Below are positions 1 through 12,364 of a DNA stretch of 64,000 bases, in pieces. The notes beneath the pieces were generated by a model. It was given only the letters and a program-made list of their open reading frames with translations. It was not told the DNA's origin and searched no databases. Origin of the DNA: Arcuatula senhousia (lineage: Eukaryota > Mollusca > Bivalvia > Mytilida > Mytilidae). The stretch covers positions 38,027,512-38,091,511 of the forward strand of contig OZ020306.1 of the NCBI GenBank assembly GCA_963971305.1, in the 5' to 3' direction. The stretch's first letter is position 1. Each line of letters begins with the position of its first letter. Made by a program: the position numbers and the translations under genes.

Positions 1-245
1 CGCGACACTCCACCAAAGTTGGTCCACTATTGTCAGTGGTCTTGTTTTCTGTATTAAAGACCTTACAAATCCCTGCAAACGAGGCCCAGCCATCTAGGGT
101 ACTCACTTGACCGCTCTGGAGGATTATCACTAATCAAATGTCAGATTTCAAAGACCTTTAGTCGCTTTTTACTAGCGAGGATCTGCTGCGGGCCAATTGG
201 CCATCTGGGTCCCTCACGGGACTAGCGGGATCGCTCTGTTATGAA
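1..245 (-). repeat. GC-rich dispersed repeat, fragment
   Basis: On the minus strand this reads through a CGGGGCC/GGCCCGCAGCAG-type segment that recurs, diverged, at 7505-7680, 16595-16760 and 59190-59690. It is more GC-rich than its surroundings and is cut by the window edge. No coding frame is evident. It could be a SINE or a MITE; the class is not resolved. Confidence 0.5.
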
Positions 246-615
246 TACAATTCACAACATTTACTTATAAGACAACCTAATTAAAAAACTACAAATTGAA
301 CATTTTTATATAAATATCACACAATACAAGTAATCACAATTCTAATTGTACATATATACAGTGTACCTATGATATATGTAGAGTAAAAACAATGCCCAAA
401 ATTACAATTGTTTTAAGTAAACGTTTACCTCCCTCTACCAAATAATAAAATAAATAGGTAATAGATGAAATGGATGAACAGAATAACAATGCTCTTAATG
501 CCCTAAGCTTTAATTTGTCAGTATAATAGTTTATCGTCATTTTCTGATAATTTTTTTGTTTTAATAAATGTAATGACTGACCGCTGTTTTAAATGTTCGA
601 TGAAACATATATATT
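246..615. other. AT-rich 3' flank of the cGAS-like gene
   Basis: No gene is seen here. On the minus strand, about 50 bases past the stop of the neighbouring gene, there is an ATTAAA (561-566) that could act as a poly(A) signal. The rest is AT-rich with no recognisable structure. Confidence 0.4.
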
Positions 616-2537
616 TTACTTAAAAGATCCCTGTAGCGAATTCTTTAATAAAACAATAATAAAATCTCGTGCAATTTCTTTCGCCGATATATCTCCTCCA
701 TGATCAAATTTATCTTTTACGTAAATCAGAAATCTTTCAATGAGACTTTCTTTATTTATCGAAACTAATCCAAGGTATGTTTCAACTTCTGGAGAAATAG
801 AGTCTGACCATTCTTTTCCTCTTTTCATATCTTGAACCAAATAATCAAATCCCTCCTGCAAAACATGTTTTAACGCAGTAACGACCACATTCGAGTCCTC
901 ATTTGAAAAACTCTGTAGAATAGCAAGTATTATATCTACATCTTTTTTCTGCTTGGGGTCGTTATATGCCGTTTTAAATTCAACAACTTTTGATAAAGGA
1001 ATAATTTCGAATTTCGGCTTGTCTGTACTTTGGTCTGCAAAGAATTTATTAAGTGCGTGTTTAGGATCACTTGAAATGATGTCAATTATCTCGGCAACGT
1101 GTAACGTAATTTCTAAGTTCATCCCAGCAAACAAATTACTAGGTATGAGATAATGTAAGAGCTTTTGCTGTAAAAGACTACTTTTCATAAATTCCATTAC
1201 AGCCAATAGGAAAATAATTACATTTTCTTGCTTGTTTGTTAGTATATCAGAATCCGTGGTTTCGGATACCCAATAAAGTGCGGTTTTCCAATGAAATGTG
1301 GTAATTACATCTGCATAGTCACTTAGAAAGGTTTTCTTTAACGCCTTTATAATAAGAACTACTTTTCTTTGGACAGATGTCATCGCTTTTGCGAGCTTAA
1401 TTTCAGCATTATTATAGGCTAAGCAAAAATCACGATCTATTTCAGGATTTATAATAGCTGGTTTGGCAACAACATAAAACTCGCTATTAAAGATGTCTTC
1501 GACAACTTGAGAAGATGGCCAATTTCTTTCACGATTTTTCCAGACTTCGAGAAATATGGGCCTGCCTTTTAATGGAAACACTGGTATAAAATCTTTACTG
1601 GATTTTGAATGATATTCTAAGATGATACCTTCGTCAAAATTTGAGTAATGGTCTATACTCTCAATATCATCACAGCCGTCTGTTGAACAACTTCCAACAT
1701 TGTTTTTATCTAGTTTCTCCAATAAGTGTATGTCTTTCATATTTTGTTTCCCATTCAGATCTCCATTGGTTTCTTTATCTTCGGAATTAGCAAAACCAAA
1801 CACTATATCATCATAGTTCTGTTCCATATTACTTCTTTCACCATCGTCCTTACGTTTCGAAATTATTTTCCACACTTCATCAATAACCCGTGCCGCTTTC
1901 GTTGTGCCATCAATATTAAGATTCTTTTTGCTAACTTCTTCATGAATATACTTTGATACATCTTTCAATTTTCTTATTTTTGTGGCTTTAAAGTCCGGAT
2001 GATCTATACCTCTATAGATGACCAGTGCCTTTCCTGGTTTTATACTGTGGTCTAAAGCAACACTAAGGACATTGTCGTCTCGGTTTGCACTGAATTTGGT
2101 TATTATGCTATGAAAATCACGTAGATGGCCAAATGCCTCGGGTCGCAGTTCACTCAAGAAGTAGCTAGGTACATACTTTCCTTCTAAGAGATCGTCAGAT
2201 GAAAATGTATGAGCTACCTTTTTACCGTTGATTTTTACAAAACATGGTAGATCTTGTCTATATTCTAATGCCTCAACTGGAATAACTTTCTCAGATATCA
2301 AAAGATAGTCATAGTCCCCTTCGTCTTGTCGGACTCTTAAACGCGTCCCTTCTTGTGTACTACCAACTACAACACATCGTTCGTTTCCAAAATGCGATAG
2401 AAAAAGCGAAATATATTCACAATATTTGTTTTGACGTTCATCGTTCGTCACTGGTTCATTCAGTGTAACCAGTCTTTGTAGCATCTCCTCCCAAGTCAGC
2501 ATTGGAATAGGTTGGAGGTCACTGCAACTGGATAAAC
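616..2537 (-). CDS. Mab-21/cGAS-like nucleotidyltransferase (large 3' exon)
   Basis: This is a roughly 640-residue protein of the Mab-21/cGAS superfamily (residue numbers count the open frame from an ATG at 2562). The nucleotidyltransferase core shows the G-S turn at 67-68 (GSTQEGTRL) and the acidic pair D83 and D85 in GDYDYLL. A third acidic residue, D324, lies in DFIPVF, aligned with the third metal ligand of cGAS. WPSS at 348-351 and the helical C-terminal half with RKVVLIIKALKK (399-410) and FHWKTALYW (423-431) fit the Mab-21 fold. No cGAS zinc thumb (H-C-C-C) is visible. A charged, probably disordered insert spans about 205-300. Animal relatives include nucleic-acid sensors that make cyclic dinucleotides, and developmental Mab-21 proteins with no known enzyme activity. 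The intact triad favours an enzyme, but the ligand is unknown. The first ~8 residues of the open frame read through a good acceptor (TTTCATAG at 2538-2545), so the exon probably starts at 2537 and the true N-terminus lies upstream. Confidence 0.85.
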
Positions 2538-2562
2538 CTATGAAAATGTTAAATGAAAACAT

Positions 2563-4005
2563 AAATATAAATAAATATAAATACGGGTAGGCTTAACACA
2601 AGTAATATTCAGTATTTAAAACTAAAAGTAAATATCTTACACCACAGTATTTTACATATGATAAAACTATTCTTACAAGAAAAGCATGTACATGTAGCTA
2701 TTTCCTATCATAATATACAGAGATTTATGATGGTTACTCATCGGCTTCCTATTTGTTAAATATTTAAAGGAAAGGCGACATACGTCTTCCGTTGAAAACC
2801 ACAAATATGATACCATCAAACAATTTTGATAGAATTTCTGCTGATGATGCTTATTAACAACGCTCTTTTTGGTGTACTCTTCATCCTAAAGTCACAGTCA
2901 CGCTTTCAATGTAGAACAAACGTCCGCAAGCCCTAGTACCGGTTTAAGCAGATTTCTTTGCTTAATGTCAATAATGCCACATATGTGTATTAAGGTCCCC
3001 AAGTGCATTGTGATATAAAAAATTACATGACAAATAACATACATTTGTATGCCTTGTCCGACAATCACATGCTTATTTAGTACAATAAACAATACATACT
3101 AGAGCATCGGCAGGGCCTCTCAAAATATTTGTTAGATGAATTGTCAAAGAAAATACAATTTAAGTAATCTACAAGGCTGTGGTGATGAATAAATATTACT
3201 TATAGTGGGATAATGTTTTAAATATACAATCGAATCCCTCGACTCATACAACTTTAGCCTTCATGGTGAGAACTGAAACTAAAGAAATGTATCTATTCGG
3301 TGTGACAGTCATATTTGTATTGTCTCTCGGGAGTGTTAAGTATATGAAACGCTCATCAAATCTCAAATCAAACAAATATTCCCAGATTTGACAACAGACT
3401 GTCTAGTCCTACACGTCAGAAACATATAATAGTATTTGTCTTGGAAATCTTTTATCTTTGACAAAGTTTTATACTGGTTTTGGTGCATTGTTACATAAAC
3501 ATACCTATAAGCACACACGTGATGTACATAAACATCAACTTGAAAATCTTTGGTTGAATGGTGTTCATGAACATCGCTAAGGTATGAGTTACTCGCTGCT
3601 GTACAAAAGCTTAGATATTTGAATCTGCAAAAAAGTAAATATTCTATTATATTACATATTTTTTATGATTCTAACATTTTCATTAGAGTATTTCATGTAT
3701 ATGGTCATGTAATTTTAATGATATGTATTGTATTTCTTTAATTTGAAAATCAACACGGTGCCTTTTTTATATATTGACGCTTTGTTTCTATTTTTACCTA
3801 TATTGACGCTATGTGACAAATTTAGATCCAGATATTTGTCCGTTCCGGACATATTTTATAAACATTAAAAAATTGATAAATCGTGAAAAAAAAACTTTTG
3901 CACCAATCCTTAAAAAAACAGAAACAATAAAAAAGCAATTGCTCCAATTCTAATTGAAACACTACATATGCAATATAACAATGGTGGACTTTTGACTCTG
4001 TCATT
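2563..4005. other. No gene seen; probable intron of the cGAS-like gene
   Basis: AT-rich sequence with only short unsupported frames on either strand. If the mini-exon at 4931-4946 is right, all of this is intronic. Confidence 0.5.
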
Positions 4006-4070
4006 ACATTATATATGTGGACCTGTTAGTCCAGGGTCAATATATGCGAAACAGGTCCATATATAATGTA
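4006..4070. repeat. Palindromic hairpin, ~20-bp stem
   Basis: ACATTATATATG-T-GGACCTGTT is followed about 23 bases later by its reverse complement, AACAGGTCC-ATATATAATG, with one bulged base. It is a compact foldback sequence inside the presumed intron. It could be a tiny MITE; no target duplication was identified. Confidence 0.6.
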
Positions 4071-4324
4071 TTCACCTCGTTTAAAGTCCATAATTAATAA
4101 AAAAATATTGTTTTCATTATAGTGAATTAGTATATGTAGTATATTCGTACAGTCTTATTAAAATCAGACCACGTGAATCAGAACTTTTTTTGCTATGTCC
4201 GCTCGTTGAAAAAAGAGGGAGCGACTTTTTATGAGACTGGGGTAATGTGAAGAATCATAGAAACAAAATTTGTTACTTGTTGATTTTTTCTATAAATTAA
4301 AGACAAAAAAATATTATCACTGAT

Positions 4325-4550
4325 CAAGTTATGGCGGATCAATCTCAATGTCCAAGAGAAAAGACAAAACATAGAAGACACACCGGGAAAAGAAATATAG
4401 ATCGCAGTGGTCCTGACTTTTGTTCGGTTATTTTTTTTTCTTTTAATGTTTCGTATTTTTAGGGCAGTTCTTTTTCGTGGTTTTGTCGTTGCCCTTTCGG
4501 ACTTTTGACACTCGATTGCCCCATTTGTGCCTCTTTGCTTCTGAACATGT
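4325..4550 (+). repeat. Two repeat fragments joined: CCTGACTT repeat and retroelement 3' end
   Basis: Bases ~4325-4425 (CAATGTCCAAGAGAAAAGAC ... GGTCCTGACTT) recur at 60375-60500 and 62275-62400. Bases ~4440-4545 (TTTGTCGTTGCCCTTTCGGA then CCCCATTTGTGCCTCTT) match the 3' tail of the broken reverse-transcriptase element at 13622-13912. A 149-codon minus-strand frame here is a shadow of these repeats. Confidence 0.6.
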
Positions 4551-5242
4551 ATCGGCATACTGAAAAAAACCCGAGACATATATATCACCCTGAGAGTAAT
4601 ATGCTTTGTCTTAAAATAAATATTCAAAAAGACCATATAATTACTTAAATAGATGTATACACATACGTCTTTAAACATGTTTACCTTTTATACAGCTACA
4701 TGGTTTATGACGTATGCTTCGTAGGTTTACATTACGCATGTTTTTGTTCTCAAAGCTTGAATGCATTTCAATAATGATACATATATGTACAGAAAATATG
4801 AACTAAAGTCTTGGTTTCTTTAGATTAGTTAGCTGTGCCAAATAAACACACTTTCAAAATAGTGTCATAACTTTTATATCTTCATAAAATGCAATATTTT
4901 TGACGAAAAAGTCCATATAAAATTACATACCTCGTGGAAATCCCATTTCTAAAAATAAATATGAACAATGTACATACAAGGTATTTAATACATAACATGC
5001 TTGATAAACCATGACATTCAATTTAAATGATAAATCGGCTCTAATACGGTAATCAAACAACATTATATTTTGGTGAAAGGTACATTGGTTTTACAGTTAA
5101 TTTTTTTCGTTTAAAAAAAAACGTAAACGATGTAGACTATTTTTTTTTGTATAAAAAAGATGGGAGGTTATTGGGTTATTTAAAGTATAAACATTGATCG
5201 GTAGTTATTGTTTGATTATTTAAAGTATGAATTGAAAATAAT
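4551..5242. other. AT-rich stretch, no feature apart from the mini-exon candidate
   Basis: Apart from the putative donor and mini-exon at 4921-4946 on the minus strand, I see no gene or repeat structure here. Homopolymer A/T runs are frequent. Confidence 0.4.
4931..4946 (-). CDS. Possible first coding mini-exon of the cGAS-like gene
   Basis: On the minus strand an ATG (4944-4946) opens M-G-F-P-R and is followed by a strong donor, GAG|GTATGTAATT (donor bases 4921-4930). The exon ends with one base of a split codon. The acceptor at 2538 also needs one base, so joining gives an in-frame Gly codon running into the large exon. The implied intron is about 2.4 kb. Phase match and donor quality are the only evidence; a different 5' exon is possible. 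Confidence 0.3.
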
Positions 5243-5555
5243 GCAATGTGGAATAAGTGTACGCGACACATCCAACTATCTAGCGGTATTTCAGAAAAAC
5301 CTCAATGGACAACCGAAAGCAGCCTTCAACGAGGCCAGTAAGCGCTGCTAGCGTTTCTGCAATTTGTCCATTGTCTAAATAAAATGCATAAAGTTCAAAT
5401 TCAGTTCTGAAATAGTCACGGATAGACCCCGTTCTTAAACAAGGAACAGAAAACATAAAAAAGACAAGTACAAACGAGAGCTTTGTCAAGGATTCCTGGC
5501 TTAGGACAGGCACATACAATGCAAGGCGAGTTTAAACTAGTTTTTGGGCCCAACC
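5243..5555 (+). repeat. Dispersed repeat with AATAAGTGTACGCGACAC start, copy 1
   Basis: The copy opens with a conserved motif (GATGTGG-like, then AATAAGTGTACGCGACAC) and ends with GATTCCTGGCTTAGGACAGG followed by a GTTTAAACTAGTTTTTG tail. The same start and/or end is seen at 9948-10290 (+), 24505-24776 (-), 52308-52420 (+) and in part at 5925-6125. It looks like a SINE-like or other short non-autonomous family with no coding capacity. Confidence 0.65.
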
Positions 5556-5924
5556 TGCAATATTAAATGAATGGTAGTATTGGCTTTATCTTTATATTAC
5601 AGCACTTCGTCACGCTTTATGTCAAACTATGTAAAGATGGTAACGAATATTTCAATTTTTACACCTGTAAACAAGTCCAACAATGTGTGTTCGAAGAAGA
5701 TATTTTAAAAAACTGTCTTCCTGGAAAAAATAGCATTATTTAAACTCGAATAGGCACTTAAAACCTGTCAAAGAAAAAAGATACCTGTTTCTCATATGTT
5801 TGAATAGACAGCATGGTAAGAAATTCATTTTCCGAAAGCAAACAACGTGTATCAGAAACTCCGTCTGAATATATCTTTATGAACTGCCCCATAAATAGGC
5901 AAGACTGATTAACACAGAAGATAA

Positions 5925-6125
5925 TGTACGCGACACAGGCCACATAAACAACCGGCAATTTTAAAAGACCACAATGAAAAACAGCCATCAGCCTTCAACG
6001 AGGTCAACAGGCGCTACTATTGTTTTGCGATTAGCCCAAGGTTTAAAATTAATGCATACAATTCTAATTCAGTATTAATTAAATACCGGGTAGTCAAAGA
6101 AGGCCGTAGTACAGAAGCTTTGCCA
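5925..6125 (+). repeat. Same repeat family, partial copy 2
   Basis: Contains GTACGCGACACAGGCC, then GCCTTCAACGAGG and AGGCGCTACTATTG, parallel to copy 1 (CTTCAACGAGG, AAGCGCTGCTAG) but diverged and truncated at the 3' side (last matching word near AGAAGCTTTGCC). 5556-5924 between the two copies shows no feature. Confidence 0.5.
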
Positions 6126-6134
6126 ACGAATCAT

Positions 6135-6230
6135 TCAATCTCGTTCGGTGTCCGTCTGTGCGGTTCCCCGAAGGTTTCCAGATGATAACTTGAAAACGTG
6201 CCAAGAGACTTGAATGATTTTTTTACATCG
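6135..6230 (+). repeat. Fragment of the class-2 CCGTC-leader repeat
   Basis: GTGTCCGTCTGTGCGG, CCCCGAAGGTTTCC, ATAACTTGAAAACGTGCC and TTGAATGAT follow the same order as in the fuller copy at 49960-50384. Head and tail are missing. Confidence 0.55.
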
Positions 6231-6442
6231 ATGTTGATTTCAATAAAATTTAAGATTTTCAGGACGTTACGAAAAATATTATTGAGTTACATAATTAAAT
6301 TTCATTGCATGTTAAAATTTTCTGATCAAAGAAAGATAACTTAATCTTAAATTTTAAGATTACTCAATCTTTAATTTTAAGATATCTCAATATCTAAATA
6401 TCATTATTTGATATTTTTAAATAGGTCAAAATAGTCATGCAC

Positions 6443-6456
6443 ACCCCCCCCCCCCC
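6443..6456 (+). repeat. Poly-C tract
   Basis: An uninterrupted run of about 14 C on the + strand, likely to vary between individuals and between assemblies. A similar C-rich run lies near 30715-30745. Confidence 0.8.
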
Positions 6457-6517
6457 GCAAATAACAAAATACTAAATACTAGTATTATGAAAACCACTGC
6501 GATTCACAACCTTTAAC

Positions 6518-6720
6518 CATATATATTAGTACTCCTTATGATAAGACGAATCATTTGGTACCAAATGGGGTCTGAAAAGGAGACGGGCATGCCCCACTCT
6601 CTCAAATGACAAAATACTAATTGTTCTGAAAAAAAAAATGAGCCCCTTTCCTATAACCATATATATTATTACTCCTTATGATAAGACGAATAATTTAGTA
6701 TCATAGGGGGTCAGAATACT
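6518..6720 (+). repeat. Tandem duplication, ~135-bp unit
   Basis: CCATATATATTAGTACTCC with CTTATGATAAGACGAATCAT at about 6519 recurs at about 6657 with few changes, each followed by a GGTAC/AGTATC and GGGGTC(A/T)GAA stretch. Two diverged head-to-tail units. Confidence 0.7.
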
Positions 6721-6779
6721 GTTTTTGACATATAAATCGAAAGGTAAAAAATAGAGATACATGTAATCTGATGCATCCT

Positions 6780-7253
6780 TCCTTCTCCAGACTCAAAATT
6801 ATATTACAAAATTCTTTATATATATATTGGGTCGAAGTTGTCAGATGACTGCCTATAGGAGCTATGACCATTTTGAGGGTTTTTTTTCATGTCTTTGTCT
6901 ATAAAATGAAAACTATTGTAGGTAGAAAAAAAGCTGTTCTTTGCTTTTTCCTTCATCTCAGTGTGCTCTACAAAAGTCTCCATTGGGTTGAAGTTGTCTA
7001 TTTACACCTCATAGGGGTTATGGCCCTTTAAAGATGAAAAAGGCATATTTTTCATGTTTCTGCCGTTAGAATGAAAAGTATAGCAGATAGAGAAATGCTA
7101 TTGCTAGCGAAACCATTCAGCTCATTAAGCTCTACAAAGTCTTCATTGGATTGAAGTTGTCAGATGACCGATTGTTTTGGTAATAGCTAATAGGAAACCC
7201 TTATAGCTTTAACACCAGAGCAATTTAGGCTCCTAGGAGCCTCTTGTTTCCAA
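6780..7253 (+). repeat. Class-1 repeat, ~160-bp monomer type, truncated head
   Basis: Tandem monomers carrying GCTCTACAAAAGTCTCC and GAAGTTGTCAGATGACC (about 6965 and 7131) end in a palindromic tail, AGGCTCCTAGGAGCCTC (about 7229-7245). The hairpin head and CCGTC leader seen in other copies (17043-18013, 43286-44632) are absent. Confidence 0.7.
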
Positions 7254-7504
7254 AAGGCATCTGTCCTGCTTTTTGCTCAGCCAAGCCTTACTAATTACAC
7301 TTACATGTAATAATATTATCAGGATTGTCACAAGCTTTAAGAATGAGTCTATGTCATGTAACATCTTTTCTTACCCTGAACCGTATCATCTTTTTTCCTT
7401 TCGATAGTCTAACGAGGAACACTGAATTTATTTTCGCAAGATCATGCATTAATATACACATAATTTCTTTTCATAAGATCTCGCATGAATCTTCATATTT
7501 TATA

Positions 7505-7680
7505 ACGTTGGTTCCGGGAGGCAAATAAGCCTGCAGTAGCGCTAAGCTTGTCGGAAAAAGGCAACTTAATAGCACCCAGAAACCTGACATTAGGTCAGGC
7601 CGCTTTTCCGGCAGAAAAGGGCAGACCTTCATAATGAATGCCGGGGTCGTCAGGTTATAATGCAGGAAACGTGAATTTTT
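7505..7680 (+). repeat. GC-rich dispersed repeat, 5' part
   Basis: CCGGGAGGCAAATAAGCC, CAGTAGCGCTAAGCTTGTCG, CCAGAAACCTGACAT and GGGGTCGTCAGG occur in the same order at 59190-59360. This copy stops where the longer one continues. Confidence 0.65.
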
Positions 7681-7828
7681 TCGTAATACTTTTTTATTGT
7701 AATTGGTTATTAAGCTTCCGGCGATTAAGGATTGACAACAATGTTAGTGTCAGCTTTTGGGAATTTTTAAGCCATCATAGAACAAGAATATGATGCATGG
7801 GATATTACTGGCTATTGTAAGTGCAAAG

Positions 7829-8001
7829 ATTTTGAAGACAGCCAAAAATATTTACGGTAAATGATTTTTAACAAAGAAAAGGAGAAAATGGCAGAAAACA
7901 GTCCAATGGCAAACAGTTATCTACCATCTTTACCATTGTCGTTTTTTTATAAAAAAAAAATTCTTCGTAAAAGGTTTTTGGGCTGTCTTCAGATTTTAAG
8001 G
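7829..8001. repeat. Short inverted repeat (MITE-like)
   Basis: GATTTTGAAGACAGCC(A)AAAA at the left is mirrored by TTTTTGGGCTGTCTTCAGAT at the right, with about 120 bases between. No target duplication resolved. Confidence 0.5.
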
Positions 8002-8574
8002 GTAAATGTAAGCCGGTAATAATACCCCGTAAACGTGGTTAAATAAAGAAAAGACGTCAACGCCCGTCAACAATTCTGAAACAAAATATTGGTTAAAGAA
8101 TTAATAACCTTATTCATATTGACATGTGATATTTGCTATGTGCAAGGATTAACCTGAGGGAAAAACAACTGATCTAAAAATATAACCTGAAAATGAAAAT
8201 GTCATGTCAAGGAGTACGAAGATAACTGAAGACCTTGACCAAAGGTATGACTAACAGTACTAACTGTAACCATTATATACGATGTATAATCTGTTTTGGT
8301 GTGTTATTTTTGCCTATGACAAATAAAGAAATTATTCTATCTTATCCGAACAAACCTTAATCAAGTACATATATTTTTTTGCGTTTTTATCTGTCTCGTC
8401 CTTGTATTGAATGTCTACTGAGTTTACCCTATTTCTTTTTGTACAATTATTGCCACATTGGTACTTCTTTGCTTTTTTATTTAATATAATGCTGAAGTTT
8501 TAGCTGTTTTACGTGAGCTCGTCATGTTTGATGAGACTGGAAGTAGGCGTTTTTTTAGTGAGCTCCCGAGTGAC

Positions 8575-8940
8575 ATCTACATGTAAAAATGTCTGTGACC
8601 AATTTTATGCTTGTAACAGTTTGTGCACATCTGCAATACCCGATTTTTTGTTTCTTTTCCTTACTACACTGGCATGCAAGATGACAGCTTTATCCAATTC
8701 AACAGGATATAAATGTGCATACGTCTTCAATGGAGAACAACCATTCTATTTTAAATTTACTTCCGAAAGTCATAATAGTAAGCGACATCTACATGTAAAA
8801 AGGTTTGTTGCCAATTTCGCGCATGTAACAGTTTTTGCACAATTCTTCTTACAGGTATATCTGCTGTACCATATTTATGTTTAATGACTTTTTTACATTG
8901 GCATCCTAAAAAACTGGTTTATCCAATTCAATCACTTTGG
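8575..8940 (+). repeat. Tandem duplication, ~222-bp unit
   Basis: GACATCTACATGTAAAAA, TGTAACAGTTT(G/T)TGCAC and TTTATCCAATTCAA recur in the same order in two head-to-tail units. A 123-codon frame across it is repetitive and not supported as a gene. 8002-8574 before it shows no recognisable feature. Confidence 0.65.
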
Positions 8941-9947
8941 TTACACATCCCAGCTTTGTGGGCTAAACACTCCGATTCTTCATCAGCGTACTAGGCGCTC
9001 TGTGTACAAACGCTGCTGCATGCCTCGTTCCCAACCGAGGGTACCGTACGGAGACTAAGACTGAATTGTTATACATGTAGGTTTTATAGGTTTATCGTAC
9101 AAATTGTTTACAAAAGGCATTTAAATATCTATTTACCTAAAACAAACACTTTTGTTCTAACTTAATAAACTATTTTGCTATAATCACTTTGCTTCAAAAT
9201 GCAATAACTACTTATAGTTGAAGCACTCACATGTAGCTCATAGAGTAAACTGATCGCAACATTCCCATGTTTTACCATCTATTTTCTGTATAGAACTACT
9301 TATATTTTACAGACGATTTATACAAGATTAAAATTGCTTTAAATTTACAGTACATGTATTTCATTCAACAATATGTTGCAGAAAAGAAGCTAAAATGGTG
9401 AAAACTTGTAAAAAAATATCTTGGTAATTGGTTCATATTCACTTTACATTTACATTGTAGTTCAGTTTGACAGCACGTCAAACGTTTAAATGGTGAAAAC
9501 TTATAAAAATTATCTGTTACACTGTTTGCTGATTAAAATATTTTTTTTCTTTAGTTCAAGAGCACCAGCAATCAATTCGTAAAGCTACCTTGGATTTTAT
9601 ACGGGGTAATTGCTTGATTTTTTTCTGTAAGTGGTTTTTATCGGTTTTTATTAAAAATTCGACTTTATGACTGCTAGGTTAACACAACAAAATTGCTGCG
9701 GATATTACGGTAATTTATTTTCAGATTTACAATTGATTAGTGATTATATGAGAATTCGTTGTCGGATAGTTAGCAGTAAACAATTCGAAAGAGCAGTTTT
9801 ATGTTTTCAATAAAAGCAAAAAGCAGGTGTTTTAAAAGATATGTTGTATAAAATGGCAGGTGTTATTAGTTTTTAACATGAATTGGTTCCATGAAACGTT
9901 ATTTCCTTCATTACGAAAATATGATATTAGGTATTTAAAAAAGATAT
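8941..9947. other. No gene seen
   Basis: A short GC-richer patch (8950-9060, with CCAACCGAGGGTACCGTACGG) of unknown origin, then AT-rich DNA. A short phrase (TGGTGAAAACTTGTAAAAA / TGGTGAAAACTTATAAAAA) repeats near 9397 and 9491. Confidence 0.4.
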
Positions 9948-10290
9948 TTAGATGTGGAATAAGTATAACCGACATATCCAACAATATTAACGATAATTTA
10001 AAAAAACAACAACGGAAAATAACCAGTAACCTCCAATGTGACCAGCGGTCGCTGCTCGTTGCTTTGCAATTGGCCTTGGCCTTGAAAATAAACTACATCT
10101 ATGATTCAAGCCCAATCCTGAAGGACCAATGAACCTCAGAAAGACTCTCTTTTGACATAAAAAAAACAATATTTAATATGAATTCGACGAATACAAACAC
10201 CAGCTTTAATAAAGATTCCTGGCTTAGGACATGCACATTTAAAATGTGGCGGGGTTAAACTAGTTCTTTTGTCCCAACCTTCCCACAATT
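9948..10290 (+). repeat. AATAAGTGTACGCGACAC-start family, copy 3
   Basis: Starts GATGTGGAATAAGTATAACC and ends GATTCCTGGCTTAGGACATG, ATGTGGCGGGGTTAAACTAG, as in copy 1. The 90-codon plus frame and 60-codon minus frame over it are shadows. Confidence 0.65.
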
Positions 10291-12364
10291 GATAATCAAT
10301 TTAAAAAAGCACAAACTAACACACAGTAGAAATCAAATCAATAGAAGTTCAATTCAATAAGATAGATCGTGAGACAAAAGGACAACAAAAACGGGACGTA
10401 GAGATACTCTCTTGAGAACACTCGAAGTTAGTTTACTTTAAAGACTTGCTCGGAAATAAGCATGTTTGGAAGATTGAATGTGAACATGATATTGGTGAAT
10501 GGTTCAAGTAGACATGTACACGACCAAAAGGGTAAACAATGCAAGTGCCCACTGCTACTACTAAATTGAGGCGTGCGTAAGATGATGCATTTAATTTACC
10601 GCAGAGTTGTTGATGCATCCATAGTTATCGAAACCCTTGCACTTTAAAGAAATTTTTCAATTGTCCAAACACGATGCACCGCTGTTGATAAGGTATTTTC
10701 TTTGTAAAGGTTCTATTATCAGTTTAAACAATCAGCGTTAGCCATAAGAAATCCCATCGAAATAAGACTTTTTCCGTCACTTATAACATCAGAAGTCACA
10801 ACAAATTAATGGAACTTAAATTTATACTGAATATTAAATTACATTTCATTAAGTTTATTTAGAAAGCGCAATATATGCAGTCATAACAGATCATTTTTGT
10901 ATTGATTTTTTTTTTATAAAAGCACTTTAGACCTAAATGTTCTTTTTACTCAAAAACTTGAATACAAGTATTCATTTCTCCCTTTTTTCAGGGGATAATT
11001 GTTTGTTTTTCAGCATGTCCGTGACAAATTTTTTTTTCTGCTCAACTCCTGTAAAACTATGGAACGAAATGTAATGAAACTTGTATATAGCTAGTACATC
11101 ATACATGTATACTGTTGCGAAAATGATCACAAAGTGTTGATTCTTTTAATTTTGTGCACGTTATGGCTTTTGACTTTGAAATTTGGAAAAAAAAAATAAA
11201 TAAATCACTGTTTCTCTACCTGATTTGAAACTATTCAACAAACATAGTTTAACGTGGTATATAGCTAGTGCATCTTTTGTTGTCGTTTATATTTATACAA
11301 AGAAATTTTGATCTTCGAAATAAAGTTGGAATTATGGAACTTTGAACTGAGAATTTTTGGTGATATCCCGGTAGTCCGACAACCCATTGGTCCGACAACC
11401 CACTAGTCCGACAATGCTAATATATTCAAAAGTGTGTAATAAAACTTAAAACGGTTGCCACAACTTAATTAAAATAAAAACTATACGCATACAATCTTGA
11501 CTTTAGTTCGATATTTTGTTGAAATTACCTTATAGGAGTATTTATAATGAGTTCACTTCGTTTATACAATACGATCTCTTTCAGAAATCAGTAACAGGTT
11601 CGATTTCTATTCTTCAAATGAATTTCTAAGTATCTTTCATGTGTTTATATGTTTAGTTCTGAAAACATTTAAAAAAAAAGGATGTTTAAGATGTAAACTG
11701 AAGAACTCATGCCCTCAATCGATATTTTATGAACTTTTTTCTGAAACATTCTCTACATGTATTTAGAAAGAAACATAATAAAATATGCAATATATTTAGA
11801 AAGAGAGAGAGAAATAAAATGAAAAGACAACAATTAGCACAAAACGGGGGATCCACATCATCTGGGCTAATTGGCAATACGATTGGTCTAAAAAAAGGAT
11901 TACTCCCCGGCTAATAGCAGTCGACGTTTTGGTTTAAGCTTAATTGGACAATAAACAGGTAAAATACAAGTAAATATTATTAAATTTTGTATATTTTTAA
12001 AGTATTTTACAGGAAAATAAAGTCTGCCCCTGTAGTAGGATAGTTTTTCGTATGATCCCTTCATGAATGTGGCACAAGTTGGACTTTTAAATCATAGAGT
12101 AATCACTGCTAACCCTTATTGAAGTTTTGCATTTTGATGTTGTGCAATTCAACGATATATCCTTGTTCTTTAAAGTCACATTTATTCGGAAAGAATATTA
12201 ATCAAAAGCAAAGTATTTATTTTTTTGTTCGTCTCAGTAACTTTTAACTCTATACTATTAAACATGCAAAATGTTTTCATGTTTGTTAATCTATTTGATA
12301 CAATTTTAGCTCAAATGTAATACACCCCACAAAACATGTAGTACCTGAGTAATGAACCTTAAAG
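10291..12364. other. No gene seen; short tandem repeat inside
   Basis: AT-rich sequence with no supported coding frame. At 11366-11417 a 16-base unit (core GTCCGACAACCCA) occurs about three times head to tail. Confidence 0.45.

Noticed and set aside
2538..2562. First eight residues of the cGAS-like open frame as a signal peptide
   Set aside because: The bases look like a polypyrimidine tract and AG acceptor, so they are probably intron.
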